From positions 2,702 to 33,934 of the forward strand of contig DJWL01000163.1 of assembly GCA_002441545.1 (NCBI GenBank): DNA of 31,233 nt, given 5' to 3'. Within the stretch, counting starts at the first letter, position 1. Each line of letters begins with the position of its first letter. Both the position numbers and the translations under genes were made by a program. The notes under the pieces were generated by a model that saw only the letters and a list, made by a program, of their open reading frames with translations, had not been told where the DNA came from and ran no database searches. The DNA comes from Flavobacteriaceae bacterium UBA6231. Lineage in GTDB: Bacteria; Bacteroidota; Bacteroidia; Flavobacteriales; Flavobacteriaceae. Shown one piece after another: positions 7,930 through 15,595 of this stretch.

Positions 7930-8592
7930 ATGGATATCAATGCATTCCTAGATTTTACACTTCTTAATTCTACAACTACAGAGCGCGATATTGTTAACCT
8001 ATGTAATGATGCTCTTAACTACAATTACTATTCCGTTTGTGTTAACAGCTGTTATGTCTCCTTAGCAAAACAATTATTAGACAAAACACCAGTCAAAATT
8101 TGCACTGTTGTTGGGTTTCCTTTAGGTGCCATGTCAACTCAATCAAAAGCTTTTGAGGCAAAAAAAGCGGTCGAAAATGGTGCCGATGAAATAGAAATGG
8201 TTATCAATATTGGCTTACTAAAAAGCAAAAATTATTTAGCACTTTTAAAAGACATTATAGATGTAAGATTAGCTATTGATAATAAGCCATTAAAAGTTAT
8301 TATTGAGATAAGTGAACTGTCAAAAAATGAAATTATAAAAGCTTGTGAAATCTCAATGGATGCAAAGGCAGATTATATAAAAACTTCAACCGGCTTTTCA
8401 AATAGTGGTGCTACATTTACTGCTGTGAAGATTATTAAGAAAACTGTAAAAGAAAACCTTAAAATTGTAGCTTCAGGCGGAATTAACAATTTTGAAACTG
8501 CCCTAAAATATATCAATTTAGGTGTAGAAAGAATTGCAGCTACTTCTGAAATAAAAATCACAAAAACACAATTAGCTACTGAGATATTCTAA
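7930..8592 (+). CDS. Deoxyribose-phosphate aldolase paralogue with substituted active site
   Basis: A 220-residue (beta/alpha)8 protein clearly homologous to DeoC and to the next gene, for example in CVNSCYVSLAKQLL, VVGFPLGAMSTQSKAFEAKKAV and YINLGVERI. The Schiff-base lysine is kept (K151 in DYIKTSTGF). Two other catalytic residues are replaced: the proton-relay aspartate is glutamate (E89 in ADEIEMV) and the second active-site lysine is valine (V180 in KIVASGG). The phosphate-binding end GTSS of the paralogue reads AATS here. A canonical aldolase reaction is therefore doubtful; an altered reaction or a non-catalytic role is possible. It has its own promoter, a structured leader and a terminator, so it is expressed apart from the deoC2-deoD operon. 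Confidence 0.85.
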   Translation: MDINAFLDFTLLNSTTTERDIVNLCNDALNYNYYSVCVNSCYVSLAKQLLDKTPVKICTVVGFPLGAMSTQSKAFEAKKAVENGADEIEMVINIGLLKSKNYLALLKDIIDVRLAIDNKPLKVIIEISELSKNEIIKACEISMDAKADYIKTSTGFSNSGATFTAVKIIKKTVKENLKIVASGGINNFETALKYINLGVERIAATSEIKITKTQLATEIF

Positions 8593-8617
8593 ATAATCAT
8601 ATCATTTTAAAAATATG

Positions 8618-8656
8618 AAAAGAGGCTATATTTTAAATATAACCTCTTTTTTTGTT
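8618..8656 (+). terminator. Rho-independent terminator after the first deoC gene
   Basis: AAAAGAGG (8618-8625) pairs with CCTCTTTT (8643-8650). After one mismatch the stem continues as TATATTT/AAATATA with almost no loop, and it ends in a T-run to 8653. It isolates the first deoC paralogue from the second. Confidence 0.85.
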
Positions 8657-8748
8657 TACTTGTCACATGAAATTTAAGGTAAATGCCTATAAATTTTATA
8701 TATGATAAATTACATATTAAAACAGTTTTCATTCAAATAAAATAACCT

Positions 8749-8756
8749 TAACTTTA
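8749..8756 (+). promoter_or_regulatory. Putative -7 box of the deoC-deoD operon
   Basis: TAACTTTA matches TAnnTTTG except for the last base and lies 18 bases before the ATG of the second deoC. The preceding bases make AATAACCTTAACTTT, which recurs exactly before the DEAD-box helicase gene. No convincing -33 box is visible. Confidence 0.35.
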
Positions 8757-8774
8757 ACATATTAAAACATTAAA

Positions 8775-9440
8775 ATGAAATCTTTAAATAACTATATAGA
8801 CCACACGCTATTAAAACCTACTGCTACTAAAAAAGATATTATAAAACTTTGCGAAGAAGCTAAAACCTATCAGTTTTTCTCTGTTTGTGTTAACAGTTGT
8901 TATGCATCTTTAGCAAAAGACCAGTTAAAAAACTCCAATGTAAAAGTATGTTGTGTTATAGGGTTTCCTTTGGGAGCTATGTCAACAAAAGCTAAAGCTT
9001 ATGAGGCTAAAACTGCATTAAATGATGGAGCTGATGAAATTGACATGGTAATGAATATTGGCTATTTAAAAAATAAGGATTTTGAAAGCGTATGGAAAGA
9101 TGTTGAAGCTGTTAAAAACGTTATGCCTAACAACACTTTGAAAGTTATTTTAGAAACCTGTTATCTTGATGAAAGTGAAATTATAAACGCAAGTGAACTT
9201 GCCATACAAGGTGGTGCCGACTTTATAAAAACCTCAACTGGTTTTGGTACAAGAGGCGCTTCTTTTGAAGACATCAAACTTATGAAAAGTGTCGCTAAAA
9301 ATACATCTAAAATAAAGGCATCAGGTGGTATTAAAGATTCAAAAACAGCCTTAGACTATATAAATTTAGGAGCAGAAAGGCTGGGAACATCTTCAGGAAT
9401 AGCAATCATAAAGGGAGAAACTTCCAATTCAAATTACTAA
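8775..9440 (+). CDS. deoC: Deoxyribose-phosphate aldolase
   Basis: Cleaves 2-deoxyribose 5-phosphate to glyceraldehyde 3-phosphate and acetaldehyde, in the cytoplasm. This 221-residue copy has the complete class I aldolase set: D90 in ADEIDMV (equivalent to E. coli D102), the Schiff-base lysine K152 in DFIKTSTGFG (K167) and K181 in KIKASGG (K201). The phosphate-binding tail GTSSG is intact. It is followed 27 bases later by deoD, so nucleoside phosphorolysis and deoxyribose-phosphate breakdown are encoded together. Phosphopentomutase, which would link them, is not in the window. Similarity to the first paralogue is high around the active-site loops but the two are well diverged, so this is an old duplication. 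Confidence 0.95.
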   Translation: MKSLNNYIDHTLLKPTATKKDIIKLCEEAKTYQFFSVCVNSCYASLAKDQLKNSNVKVCCVIGFPLGAMSTKAKAYEAKTALNDGADEIDMVMNIGYLKNKDFESVWKDVEAVKNVMPNNTLKVILETCYLDESEIINASELAIQGGADFIKTSTGFGTRGASFEDIKLMKSVAKNTSKIKASGGIKDSKTALDYINLGAERLGTSSGIAIIKGETSNSNY

Positions 9441-9467
9441 TAAATTTTCCACTTAATTTAACAAACC

Positions 9468-10166
9468 ATGAGCGTACATATAGAAGCCAAAAAAGGAGAT
9501 ATTGCAGAAACTATTTTATTACCAGGAGATCCTTTAAGAGCTAAATGGATAGCAGAGACTTTTTTTGAAAACCCAGTTTGTTTCAACAAAGTAAGAGGCA
9601 TGTTAGGGTTTACAGGTACATATAAAGGAAAACCTATTTCTGTAATGGGTACTGGTATGGGAGTACCAAGTATTTCTATTTATGCGCATGAACTTATTAC
9701 AGAATATGGTGTTAAAAACTTAATCCGTGTTGGTAGCGCAGGTTCTTATCAAGCACATATTAAAATTAGAGATATCGTTTTGGCAATGGCTGCTTCTTCA
9801 AATTCGGGTATTAATGAGTTGCGTTTTGGTGGTGCCGACTTTGCTCCTACTGCAAGTTTTGAATTATTTCAAAAAGCTGTAGAAGCCGCAAAATCTAAAG
9901 ACATTAAAATAAAAGCAGGAAACATATTTACTTCTGATGAGTTTTACGCAGACGATTTTGAATCTTATAAAAAGTGGTCAAAATTTGGTGTTCTATGTGT
10001 TGAAATGGAAAGTGCTGGTCTTTATACCATTGCAGCAAAACACAATGTAAATGCTTTAAGTATTTTAACTATTTCAGATTCTTTGGTTACAGGAGAAAGA
10101 ACTACAACTTTAGAAAGAGAAACTACTTTTAAAGGCATGATTGAGATTGCTTTAGAACTCGCTTAA
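9468..10166 (+). CDS. deoD: Purine-nucleoside phosphorylase, DeoD type
   Basis: A cytoplasmic, normally hexameric enzyme that phosphorolyses purine (deoxy)nucleosides to the base and (deoxy)ribose 1-phosphate. The 232-residue length and motifs match the bacterial DeoD class: the N-terminal SVHIEAKKGDIAETILLPGD, GDPLRAK for phosphate binding, GTGMGVPS, RVGSAGS, CVEMESAGLY at the ribose site, and TISDSLVTGE with catalytic D204 at the E. coli position. It sits between deoC and a GNAT gene (6-base gap), almost certainly one operon. The free purine base released could be used by Ade, encoded at 22602-24224. Confidence 0.95.
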   Translation: MSVHIEAKKGDIAETILLPGDPLRAKWIAETFFENPVCFNKVRGMLGFTGTYKGKPISVMGTGMGVPSISIYAHELITEYGVKNLIRVGSAGSYQAHIKIRDIVLAMAASSNSGINELRFGGADFAPTASFELFQKAVEAAKSKDIKIKAGNIFTSDEFYADDFESYKKWSKFGVLCVEMESAGLYTIAAKHNVNALSILTISDSLVTGERTTTLERETTFKGMIEIALELA

Positions 10167-10172
10167 TTTTTA

Positions 10173-10715
10173 ATGACTCAAATTTCAGATAATATACAAC
10201 TTATTAAGGTTACCATTAAAGATCAAAAAAAATTAATGGATTTGGCTTGGAAAATATATCCAACTGAATATAAATATCTTTGGAAAAATGACGATTGCAA
10301 CTGGTATTTAAACCGTTGCTATGGTTTAAAAAATTTCACTGATGAGCTAGCTGAAAATCTAGCTCATTATTATTTTGTTATTTATAAAACCCAAATTGAA
10401 GGATTTATACGTTTTGTTTTTAATAAATCATTAGAGCTATTTCCAGATAAATCAGCGACCTATTTACACAGAATTTATTTAAGTCAAGAGTCTCAAGGAA
10501 CTGGAATTTCTCAAAAATTAATGAATTGGATTGAACAAAAATCTAAAGAAAAAGGAATGGACTATATATGGCTTGAAGCCATGTCATCTAAGGATAGAGC
10601 TCTTCAGTTTTACAAAAAAAATAGCTTCGAAATTTTAAATAAACGGCAATTATATTTTGAATTATTGCAAGATAATTACAGAGGAATTTATATTATGTAT
10701 AAGCCTATTAAATAA
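10173..10715 (+). CDS. GNAT-family N-acetyltransferase
   Basis: A 180-residue acetyl-CoA-dependent transferase. Motif A is clear: a beta strand YLHRIYLSQ followed by the pyrophosphate-binding loop ESQGTGISQKLMNWIEQ (QxxGxS type). Motif B follows in YIWLEAMSSKDRALQFYKKNSFEI, with the usual C-terminal tyrosine strand. The N-terminal half (DLAWKIYPTEYKYLWKNDDCNWYLNRCYG) is probably the acceptor-binding part. The acceptor cannot be deduced. Only 6 bases separate it from deoD, implying co-transcription and perhaps translational coupling, though the pathway link is unclear. Confidence 0.88.
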   Translation: MTQISDNIQLIKVTIKDQKKLMDLAWKIYPTEYKYLWKNDDCNWYLNRCYGLKNFTDELAENLAHYYFVIYKTQIEGFIRFVFNKSLELFPDKSATYLHRIYLSQESQGTGISQKLMNWIEQKSKEKGMDYIWLEAMSSKDRALQFYKKNSFEILNKRQLYFELLQDNYRGIYIMYKPIK

Positions 10716-10750
10716 AAAATAAATTTTGAAATAAATATTAAAACACCATC

Positions 10751-11278
10751 ATGAAGAACTTTAAAATAGTCGTTTTAGTGTTTGTTTTTGCTTTGGCATC
10801 ATGTATAAGTCAAGAAAAATCTTCTGAATCAAATACCAAAATAGTGTCAACCTATTATTTTATTAGACATGCAGAAAAAGACAGAAGTGATGCTTCAAAT
10901 AAAAATCCTCATCTTCTAGAAATAGGAAAACTAAGAGCTGAACACTGGAACGAAGTCTTAAAAAATGTAAAATTTGATGCTGTTTACTCTACAGATTTCA
11001 ATAGAACAATTGAGACCGCACAACCTACAGCCAAAAAAAACAACTTGAAACTTACTTTTTATGATTTTAAAAAAATAGATATTTCAAATTTTTTAAAAAC
11101 TACTCATGGAAAGAATGTTCTGGTTGTAGGGCATAGTAATACTACACCAAATTTTGTAAATTCTGTTTTAGGATACAAAAAGTACGAGGAAATTGAAGAC
11201 AACAATAATTCAAATTTATATATTGTAACTATTTCTAGTGATAGCATTTCAGATGTACTTTTATACATCAATCAATAA
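10751..11278 (+). CDS. Histidine-phosphatase-family lipoprotein
   Basis: A 175-residue envelope protein with a lipoprotein signal (MKNFKIVVLVFVFALASC, lipidation at C18). The mature part is a short SixA/phosphoglycerate-mutase-like domain. Catalytic features are RHAEK with R39 and the phospho-accepting H40, STDFNRTIETAQPTA with R85, and VVGHSNT with H128. The substrate is unknown; its location outside the cytoplasm suggests a nutritional or envelope phosphatase rather than SixA-type signalling. It lies 35 bases after the GNAT gene and is probably the end of the deoC-deoD operon. It ends 3 bases from the convergent pxpC stop, leaving no room for a terminator between them. Confidence 0.88.
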   Translation: MKNFKIVVLVFVFALASCISQEKSSESNTKIVSTYYFIRHAEKDRSDASNKNPHLLEIGKLRAEHWNEVLKNVKFDAVYSTDFNRTIETAQPTAKKNNLKLTFYDFKKIDISNFLKTTHGKNVLVVGHSNTTPNFVNSVLGYKKYEEIEDNNNSNLYIVTISSDSISDVLLYINQ

Positions 11279-11281
11279 TTT

Positions 11282-12133
11282 TCAACTTATCAATTGAAAT
11301 TGAATAGAGTGTCCTGTATATTTCTGAGCTATAATATCTAAAGATTTTTCTTCTAATTGAAATATTCTGGGATAACCTCCAGTTGTTTGACAATCTCTCA
11401 TCAAAATAATAAGTTTCCCCGATGGCGTTAATTGAACGGTTCCTGGAAGCACTAGCGAAGTTATTATTGGCTCTAAATCATTCGAAAAGGTTTCTTCAAG
11501 CTGATATGCCATCCTGTTATTGTTTTTTGAAATTGTAAATTCTTGAGAAAACAATTGTTTTTGATGAATTTCAGAGAGTTGATCAAACTCTGGCCCTTTA
11601 AAAACACTTACAACTTTAGTATCAAAATAAGAGTCTTTAAGCTTAATTGATGCATGTTTTTTATTAAAAAATGCAGCATTATCAGAAATTGATAACAACT
11701 CATTTTTCAATATTTTAAAGTGCTTGCTAATACCATAATACATGCTCATGCTATCAAATATTTTTTCAGTATGAAAGCCTCCAAAAACTGCTAAATAACT
11801 TCTAAAACCATGACTAAGTTTTCCAAAAGACAAAACATCATCTTTCTTAATCTGGATGACACTATTATTTTCGATAACAGATTCATTTAGCTTTGGTGAC
11901 ATGTTAGCGCCAGAAATACATATAATTGTATTGCAATGAAACTTAAGTGTTGGTCCTGTCATAGTAATTTCCATTACAGCTGCATTAACATCATTACCTA
12001 ATAGACTATTTGCAAGTAACGCTGCATAACAATCCATAACTCCCGAATATGGTACACCGTATTGTTGATAGCCAACACGACCCAAATCTTGAATAGAATC
12101 ATAAAACCCAACTTTTAAAACCTCAACCATCAA
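11282..12133 (-). CDS. pxpC: 5-oxoprolinase subunit PxpC (KipA/AHS2 domain)
   Basis: One of three subunits of the ATP-dependent prokaryotic 5-oxoprolinase, which opens 5-oxo-L-proline to glutamate. The 283-residue protein shows the AHS2/KipA family sequence: GFYDSIQDLGRVGYQQYGVPYSGVMD at the start, ALLANSLLGND, ISGANMSPKLN, FGKLSHGFRSYLAVFGGF, and RDCQTTGGYPRIFQ near the end. Its start overlaps the pxpB stop by 11 bases, indicating translational coupling and stoichiometric production. Older databases call the domain a urea-amidolyase-like or biotin-dependent carboxylase domain; the pxpABC order makes oxoprolinase the better call. Confidence 0.93.
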   Translation of the reverse strand: MMVEVLKVGFYDSIQDLGRVGYQQYGVPYSGVMDCYAALLANSLLGNDVNAAVMEITMTGPTLKFHCNTIICISGANMSPKLNESVIENNSVIQIKKDDVLSFGKLSHGFRSYLAVFGGFHTEKIFDSMSMYYGISKHFKILKNELLSISDNAAFFNKKHASIKLKDSYFDTKVVSVFKGPEFDQLSEIHQKQLFSQEFTISKNNNRMAYQLEETFSNDLEPIITSLVLPGTVQLTPSGKLIILMRDCQTTGGYPRIFQLEEKSLDIIAQKYTGHSIQFQLIS

Positions 12134-12854
12134 TTACCTCGCTTTCTATTTGATAAACTCCTGCATCAACCAAAAGTTTAATGTCATTATGTTCTTTTTG
12201 AGTAATTGATTGAAAAGTAATTTTGTCTCCTGGTTTAGCAAAACAAGGAACTTTTTTAGTGACATCAAAAAAAGAAATTGGTGAATTTCCAATAATGTTC
12301 CATCCGCCTGGACTTTCACTAGGGTATATACCTGTTTGATTGCCTCCAATACCAACTGAACCTTTTTCAATCTTTAATCTTGGTGTTGCTTTTCTAGGAA
12401 CTTTTAAACAGTCATCTAAACCTCCTAAATATAAAAACCCTGGTAAAAAACCGATAAAATAAACCGTATAAATAGCATCATAATGAAGTCTAATAATTTC
12501 ATTTTTTGATAAGCTAGTTAAGTCAGATATGTGTTGTAAATCAATACCAAAAAAAGCGTCATAACATATTGGGATTTTCCACAAAACTGACATCATGTCA
12601 TTATTAAGTTTTGATGAAAAGTATATGTTTTTTAACATATCAACCTCATTTTCAAAATTCCTACAAATTGAATTATAACTAATTAATAACGAGTTATATG
12701 ATGATTTTAATTCAACAATAGATTTAATGTTTTTTTCTTCAATAGCAGTTTTAAACCTAATAATGTCTTCTAAAATTTGTTCACTAATTACGGAAGGCCA
12801 TTCAATTAAAACAGATCGTTCTCCATAAGGTTTGAATGTTAGATTAAAACTCAT
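12123..12854 (-). CDS. pxpB: 5-oxoprolinase subunit PxpB (KipI/AHS1 domain)
   Basis: The second oxoprolinase subunit, 243 residues. The family signature is YTVYFIGFLPGFLYLGGLDDCLKVPRK, then KGSVGIGGNQTGIYPSESPGGWNIIG and FAKPGDKITFQSI. The N-terminus YGERSVLIEWP is also typical. In Bacillus the homologue KipI inhibits the sporulation kinase KinA, a role not expected here because the pxpABC gene set is complete. The gene begins 3 bases after the pxpA stop and overlaps pxpC by 11 bases. Confidence 0.93.
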   Translation of the reverse strand: MSFNLTFKPYGERSVLIEWPSVISEQILEDIIRFKTAIEEKNIKSIVELKSSYNSLLISYNSICRNFENEVDMLKNIYFSSKLNNDMMSVLWKIPICYDAFFGIDLQHISDLTSLSKNEIIRLHYDAIYTVYFIGFLPGFLYLGGLDDCLKVPRKATPRLKIEKGSVGIGGNQTGIYPSESPGGWNIIGNSPISFFDVTKKVPCFAKPGDKITFQSITQKEHNDIKLLVDAGVYQIESEVIDG

Positions 12855-12857
12855 ATT

Positions 12858-13598
12858 CTAACGCAATTGAATGCTGTTTTCAGCGAGTTGAATTTTTAAA
12901 TTTTTTATTAAAGCAACAGCATTTGGATGATCACCATGAATACAAAAAGTATCAGCCAGAATATGAATTTCTGAATCTGTTATTGTTTTAACTTTTTTAA
13001 ATTTAATCATCCTAAATACATGCTCAAACATTTGAATAGAATTATCAATAAGCGCATTCTTTTCATCTCTAGAAACTAAATTACCATCAGCATTATAATT
13101 TCTATCAGCAAATGCTTCATACATAATTGGAATATTATTTTCAATTGCCAATTTTTCAATTACAGAATTATATGGTACATACAATTTAATTGGCAATAAA
13201 AAACTTTTCATTACTTCTATAATAACAGTAGCAATTTTAGAGTCTATAGCTGCAAGATTATATAAAGCTCCATGTGGTTTTATATGATGTAACCTGACTT
13301 GTTCTTCTTTTAAAACAACAATCAAATTATCTATTTGATCTTTTATTGAAGTAAATAAAGCCGCACATGAAATATTCATAGCTTTTCTTCCAAAATTCTG
13401 CTTATCAGGAAACGAAGGGTGCGCCCCTATTTTAACACCATGTTTTTTTGCTAATCTTACAACATGTCTCATAGTTTTTAAATCACCTGCATGACCTCCA
13501 CAAGCAATATTACACGATGAGATAAAAGGCATTATTTGGAATTCATTATTAATACCTTCACCAACATCTACGTTAATATCTATAAACTCAGTATTCAT
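12858..13598 (-). CDS. pxpA: 5-oxoprolinase subunit PxpA (LamB/YcsF family)
   Basis: First gene of pxpABC; the subunit belongs to the polysaccharide-deacetylase-like fold family. Recognisable blocks are FIDINVDVGEG, SSCNIACGGHAGD, GVKIGAHPSFPD..GFGR-type (here PDKQNFGRKAM), HIKPHGALYN, AFADRNYNADGNLVSR and CIHGDHPNA. I choose the ATG at 13598 (MNTEFIDINVDVGEG, 246 residues) because it matches the length of E. coli PxpA. An in-frame upstream ATG at 13637 adds 13 residues (MYFKNGFNYLTAI) with no family counterpart. The operon probably removes 5-oxoproline formed spontaneously from glutamine or released by gamma-glutamylcyclotransferases such as the one at 4047-4454. Confidence 0.93.
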   Translation of the reverse strand: MNTEFIDINVDVGEGINNEFQIMPFISSCNIACGGHAGDLKTMRHVVRLAKKHGVKIGAHPSFPDKQNFGRKAMNISCAALFTSIKDQIDNLIVVLKEEQVRLHHIKPHGALYNLAAIDSKIATVIIEVMKSFLLPIKLYVPYNSVIEKLAIENNIPIMYEAFADRNYNADGNLVSRDEKNALIDNSIQMFEHVFRMIKFKKVKTITDSEIHILADTFCIHGDHPNAVALIKNLKIQLAENSIQLR

Positions 13599-13707
13599 TA
13601 TAGCAGTTAAATAGTTAAAACCATTCTTAAAATACAAAGAAACAACAGAAAAGCATCAGTAACTTTATAAAATAAATCTTAAACTAAGTAGTTTTTACAG
13701 TGTTTAA

Positions 13708-14817
13708 TCAATTATTTGCAGAACTTAAAGCATAAATAGCAAAGCTACCTAACCAATGTCCTCCTTCATAACTATCGCCTACAATACTTGGCAACGAATA
13801 ATTAATATGCATGTTTGCAATATTCTTTAAATGACTATACTCTGGAAGTCCTTCAGATATTTTATTTAAACTCCATGCTCTTGAAAAATTAACACCATCT
13901 AAATGCACCAATTGACCATCTGTTCTATCTGAAACTAAGCCAACCTCCAAAGTGTAATTAGGATGCTTTAATTGAGGTAAAAAAGAGTCAAGCCATGTTT
14001 TAAATTCTTCTTTTGGCAGCAAGCGTTTCATTAATACAGCTTCTTCCAAACATGGTGATAAAAAATCACTTCCGCTAGGTTCCCAAGACATAGGACAATC
14101 TTTATCTTCTAAATAAAAATATTTAGCACGATTTATAATAGCTGTTTTTAAAGGCTCATTGTTTACCGTTTGAGCATAATCAAAAGCAAACGATAAGCCA
14201 AAGGCAGTATTAGGATGTGTTCCAACACGCAAGGGATAGTTTAATTTTGGCATAAATTCAATATATTTTTCAATGATTAAATCGGTTAACGGCTGTAGAT
14301 TACTCTCTAATTCTCTTGCAATTGGTTCATCCCAAGTATGCAATTCTTCGGCTAATTTTAATAACCAAGCCCAACCGTAAGTGCGTTCAAAGGATTTGTT
14401 GTTCTCATCATCAAAAAATTTCACTTCTGTTAAAATATTTTCTTTTGAAATACTTTTAAGAAGTTTTTCTTTAACAGACTCTGCGCTTTCCAATTCTGGA
14501 AAGGTTTTTAACAAACGAACCAAACTCCAATGCCCATGTACTGATGAATGCCAGTCAAAACAACCATAAAACGCTGGATGCAAAGTTTTTGGAGACTTTA
14601 AATCCGCATCACTTCCTAAAGTTTGTCCTAACCTGTTTGGATATTCAGTGTCCATACAGTGCAAAGGTAATTGTGCTAATTTGTTGGCTTGTTCTAAATT
14701 TAACACAGGTTTTTCCACAATTTCTAGTTTTGGTGTTTTCACAATGTCTTTCTTTTCTTCTTTGGAATTGTTGCAACTAGCAACTAAAACAAATAAAAAT
14801 ATTACATAATATTTCAT
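13708..14817 (-). CDS. DUF2891-family lipoprotein
   Basis: A 369-residue predicted lipoprotein (MKYYVIFLFVLVASC, lipidation at C15). The mature protein matches the DUF2891 family in the highly characteristic block LHPAFYGCFDWHSSVHGHWSLVRLL, then TYGWAWLLKLAEELHTWD, GTHPNTAFGLSFAFDYAQ and GGHWLGSFAIYAL. The paired HSSVHGHW histidines and an all-helical layout recall (alpha/alpha)6-barrel enzymes acting on carbohydrates, but that is inference; no activity is established for this protein. It lies 15 bases after the unknown gene at 14833-15552 and about 110 bases before pxpA, all on the same strand. Confidence 0.88.
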   Translation of the reverse strand: MKYYVIFLFVLVASCNNSKEEKKDIVKTPKLEIVEKPVLNLEQANKLAQLPLHCMDTEYPNRLGQTLGSDADLKSPKTLHPAFYGCFDWHSSVHGHWSLVRLLKTFPELESAESVKEKLLKSISKENILTEVKFFDDENNKSFERTYGWAWLLKLAEELHTWDEPIARELESNLQPLTDLIIEKYIEFMPKLNYPLRVGTHPNTAFGLSFAFDYAQTVNNEPLKTAIINRAKYFYLEDKDCPMSWEPSGSDFLSPCLEEAVLMKRLLPKEEFKTWLDSFLPQLKHPNYTLEVGLVSDRTDGQLVHLDGVNFSRAWSLNKISEGLPEYSHLKNIANMHINYSLPSIVGDSYEGGHWLGSFAIYALSSANN

Positions 14818-14832
14818 AAAAAATAATTTTAC

Positions 14833-15552
14833 TTAACTACCAAGAATTTTTTTTACTCCTTCTATTAAAAGAAAACCGATACCTGCATCCACTCCAACCT
14901 TTGTGATTCTATTAATTGAATCAATTCCTAAATACATAATTTTAGCAAAAAACCAACTTAAACTAGTTTTAATCTGTTTTTGTGTTAATTGTGATATACT
15001 AGAATTTAAATATCTTATTTCACTAATAATATTTTCATTTTGCTCCTCATTATTTTCTAGTTCCTTAATTACTAAATTTAAGAATTTAGTAATTTCAACT
15101 TGTTGTTTATGATTTAGAGGTTCATCGGAATTATCGTCATCCAAAAATTTAAAAGATTCAAAAAATTTATTTTGATAAAATTGTAGAACTTTATCATGAG
15201 GATGTATATTAATGTTTTTATAGCTAGAAATTAAGTTTAACCAGTTCTTAAAATTATCGACTATTTTTGGATAACCATCTAATACAATATGATGCTCTGC
15301 CAATACTAAACTGTTTTTTGGAGAATAAGAAATTTCATAAAAGACTTTATTGTCTTTTAATTCAGGATTTTTAATAGTGTACTTAAATTTAGATTTAAAA
15401 TCTAAATCCTCCATAACTAAACAAAAATCATCATCAAAAGTAATTCTTACTTTATCATTATTCAATTCAACTTGTTTTCGAATACTTTCAAAAGTTGATT
15501 GAATATTAGTCAAAAAACCAATTGGATAATCTTTAAAATTAATTTCTTTCAT
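14833..15552 (-). CDS. Hypothetical protein, no recognised family
   Basis: A 239-residue protein with no motif I recognise. There is no signal peptide. The N-terminal 110 residues look like a beta-rich domain (KVRITFDDDFCLVMEDLDFKSKFKYTI, YSPKNSLVLAEHHIVLDG). The middle (about 115-190) is charged and helical (LNHKQQVEITKFLNLVIKELENNEEQNENIISEI). The C-terminus ends in a glycine-containing hydrophobic segment, GVDAGIGFLLIEGVKKIL, that could be a buried helix or a membrane-contacting tail. It lies between comM (43 bases upstream) and the DUF2891 gene (15 bases downstream). Base composition resembles its neighbours. It may be lineage-specific. Confidence 0.7.
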   Translation of the reverse strand: MKEINFKDYPIGFLTNIQSTFESIRKQVELNNDKVRITFDDDFCLVMEDLDFKSKFKYTIKNPELKDNKVFYEISYSPKNSLVLAEHHIVLDGYPKIVDNFKNWLNLISSYKNINIHPHDKVLQFYQNKFFESFKFLDDDNSDEPLNHKQQVEITKFLNLVIKELENNEEQNENIISEIRYLNSSISQLTQKQIKTSLSWFFAKIMYLGIDSINRITKVGVDAGIGFLLIEGVKKILGS

Positions 15553-15595
15553 ATTGATTCTTTTATCAGCATAAATACATTTAAATTGAATACAA

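Noticed and set aside
7930..9440. The two deoC genes as a recent tandem duplication or assembly artefact
   Set aside because: They differ throughout at protein level, including catalytic residues, and have different intergenic signals, so the duplication is old and real.
13599..13637. Upstream extension of PxpA by 13 residues
   Set aside because: The added residues have no family counterpart; the ATG at 13598 gives the expected length and N-terminus.
14544..14780. Plus-strand ORF of 78 codons with a hydrophobic look
   Set aside because: It is antisense to the conserved DUF2891 block and the lipoprotein signal of that gene; the hydrophobicity is a by-product.
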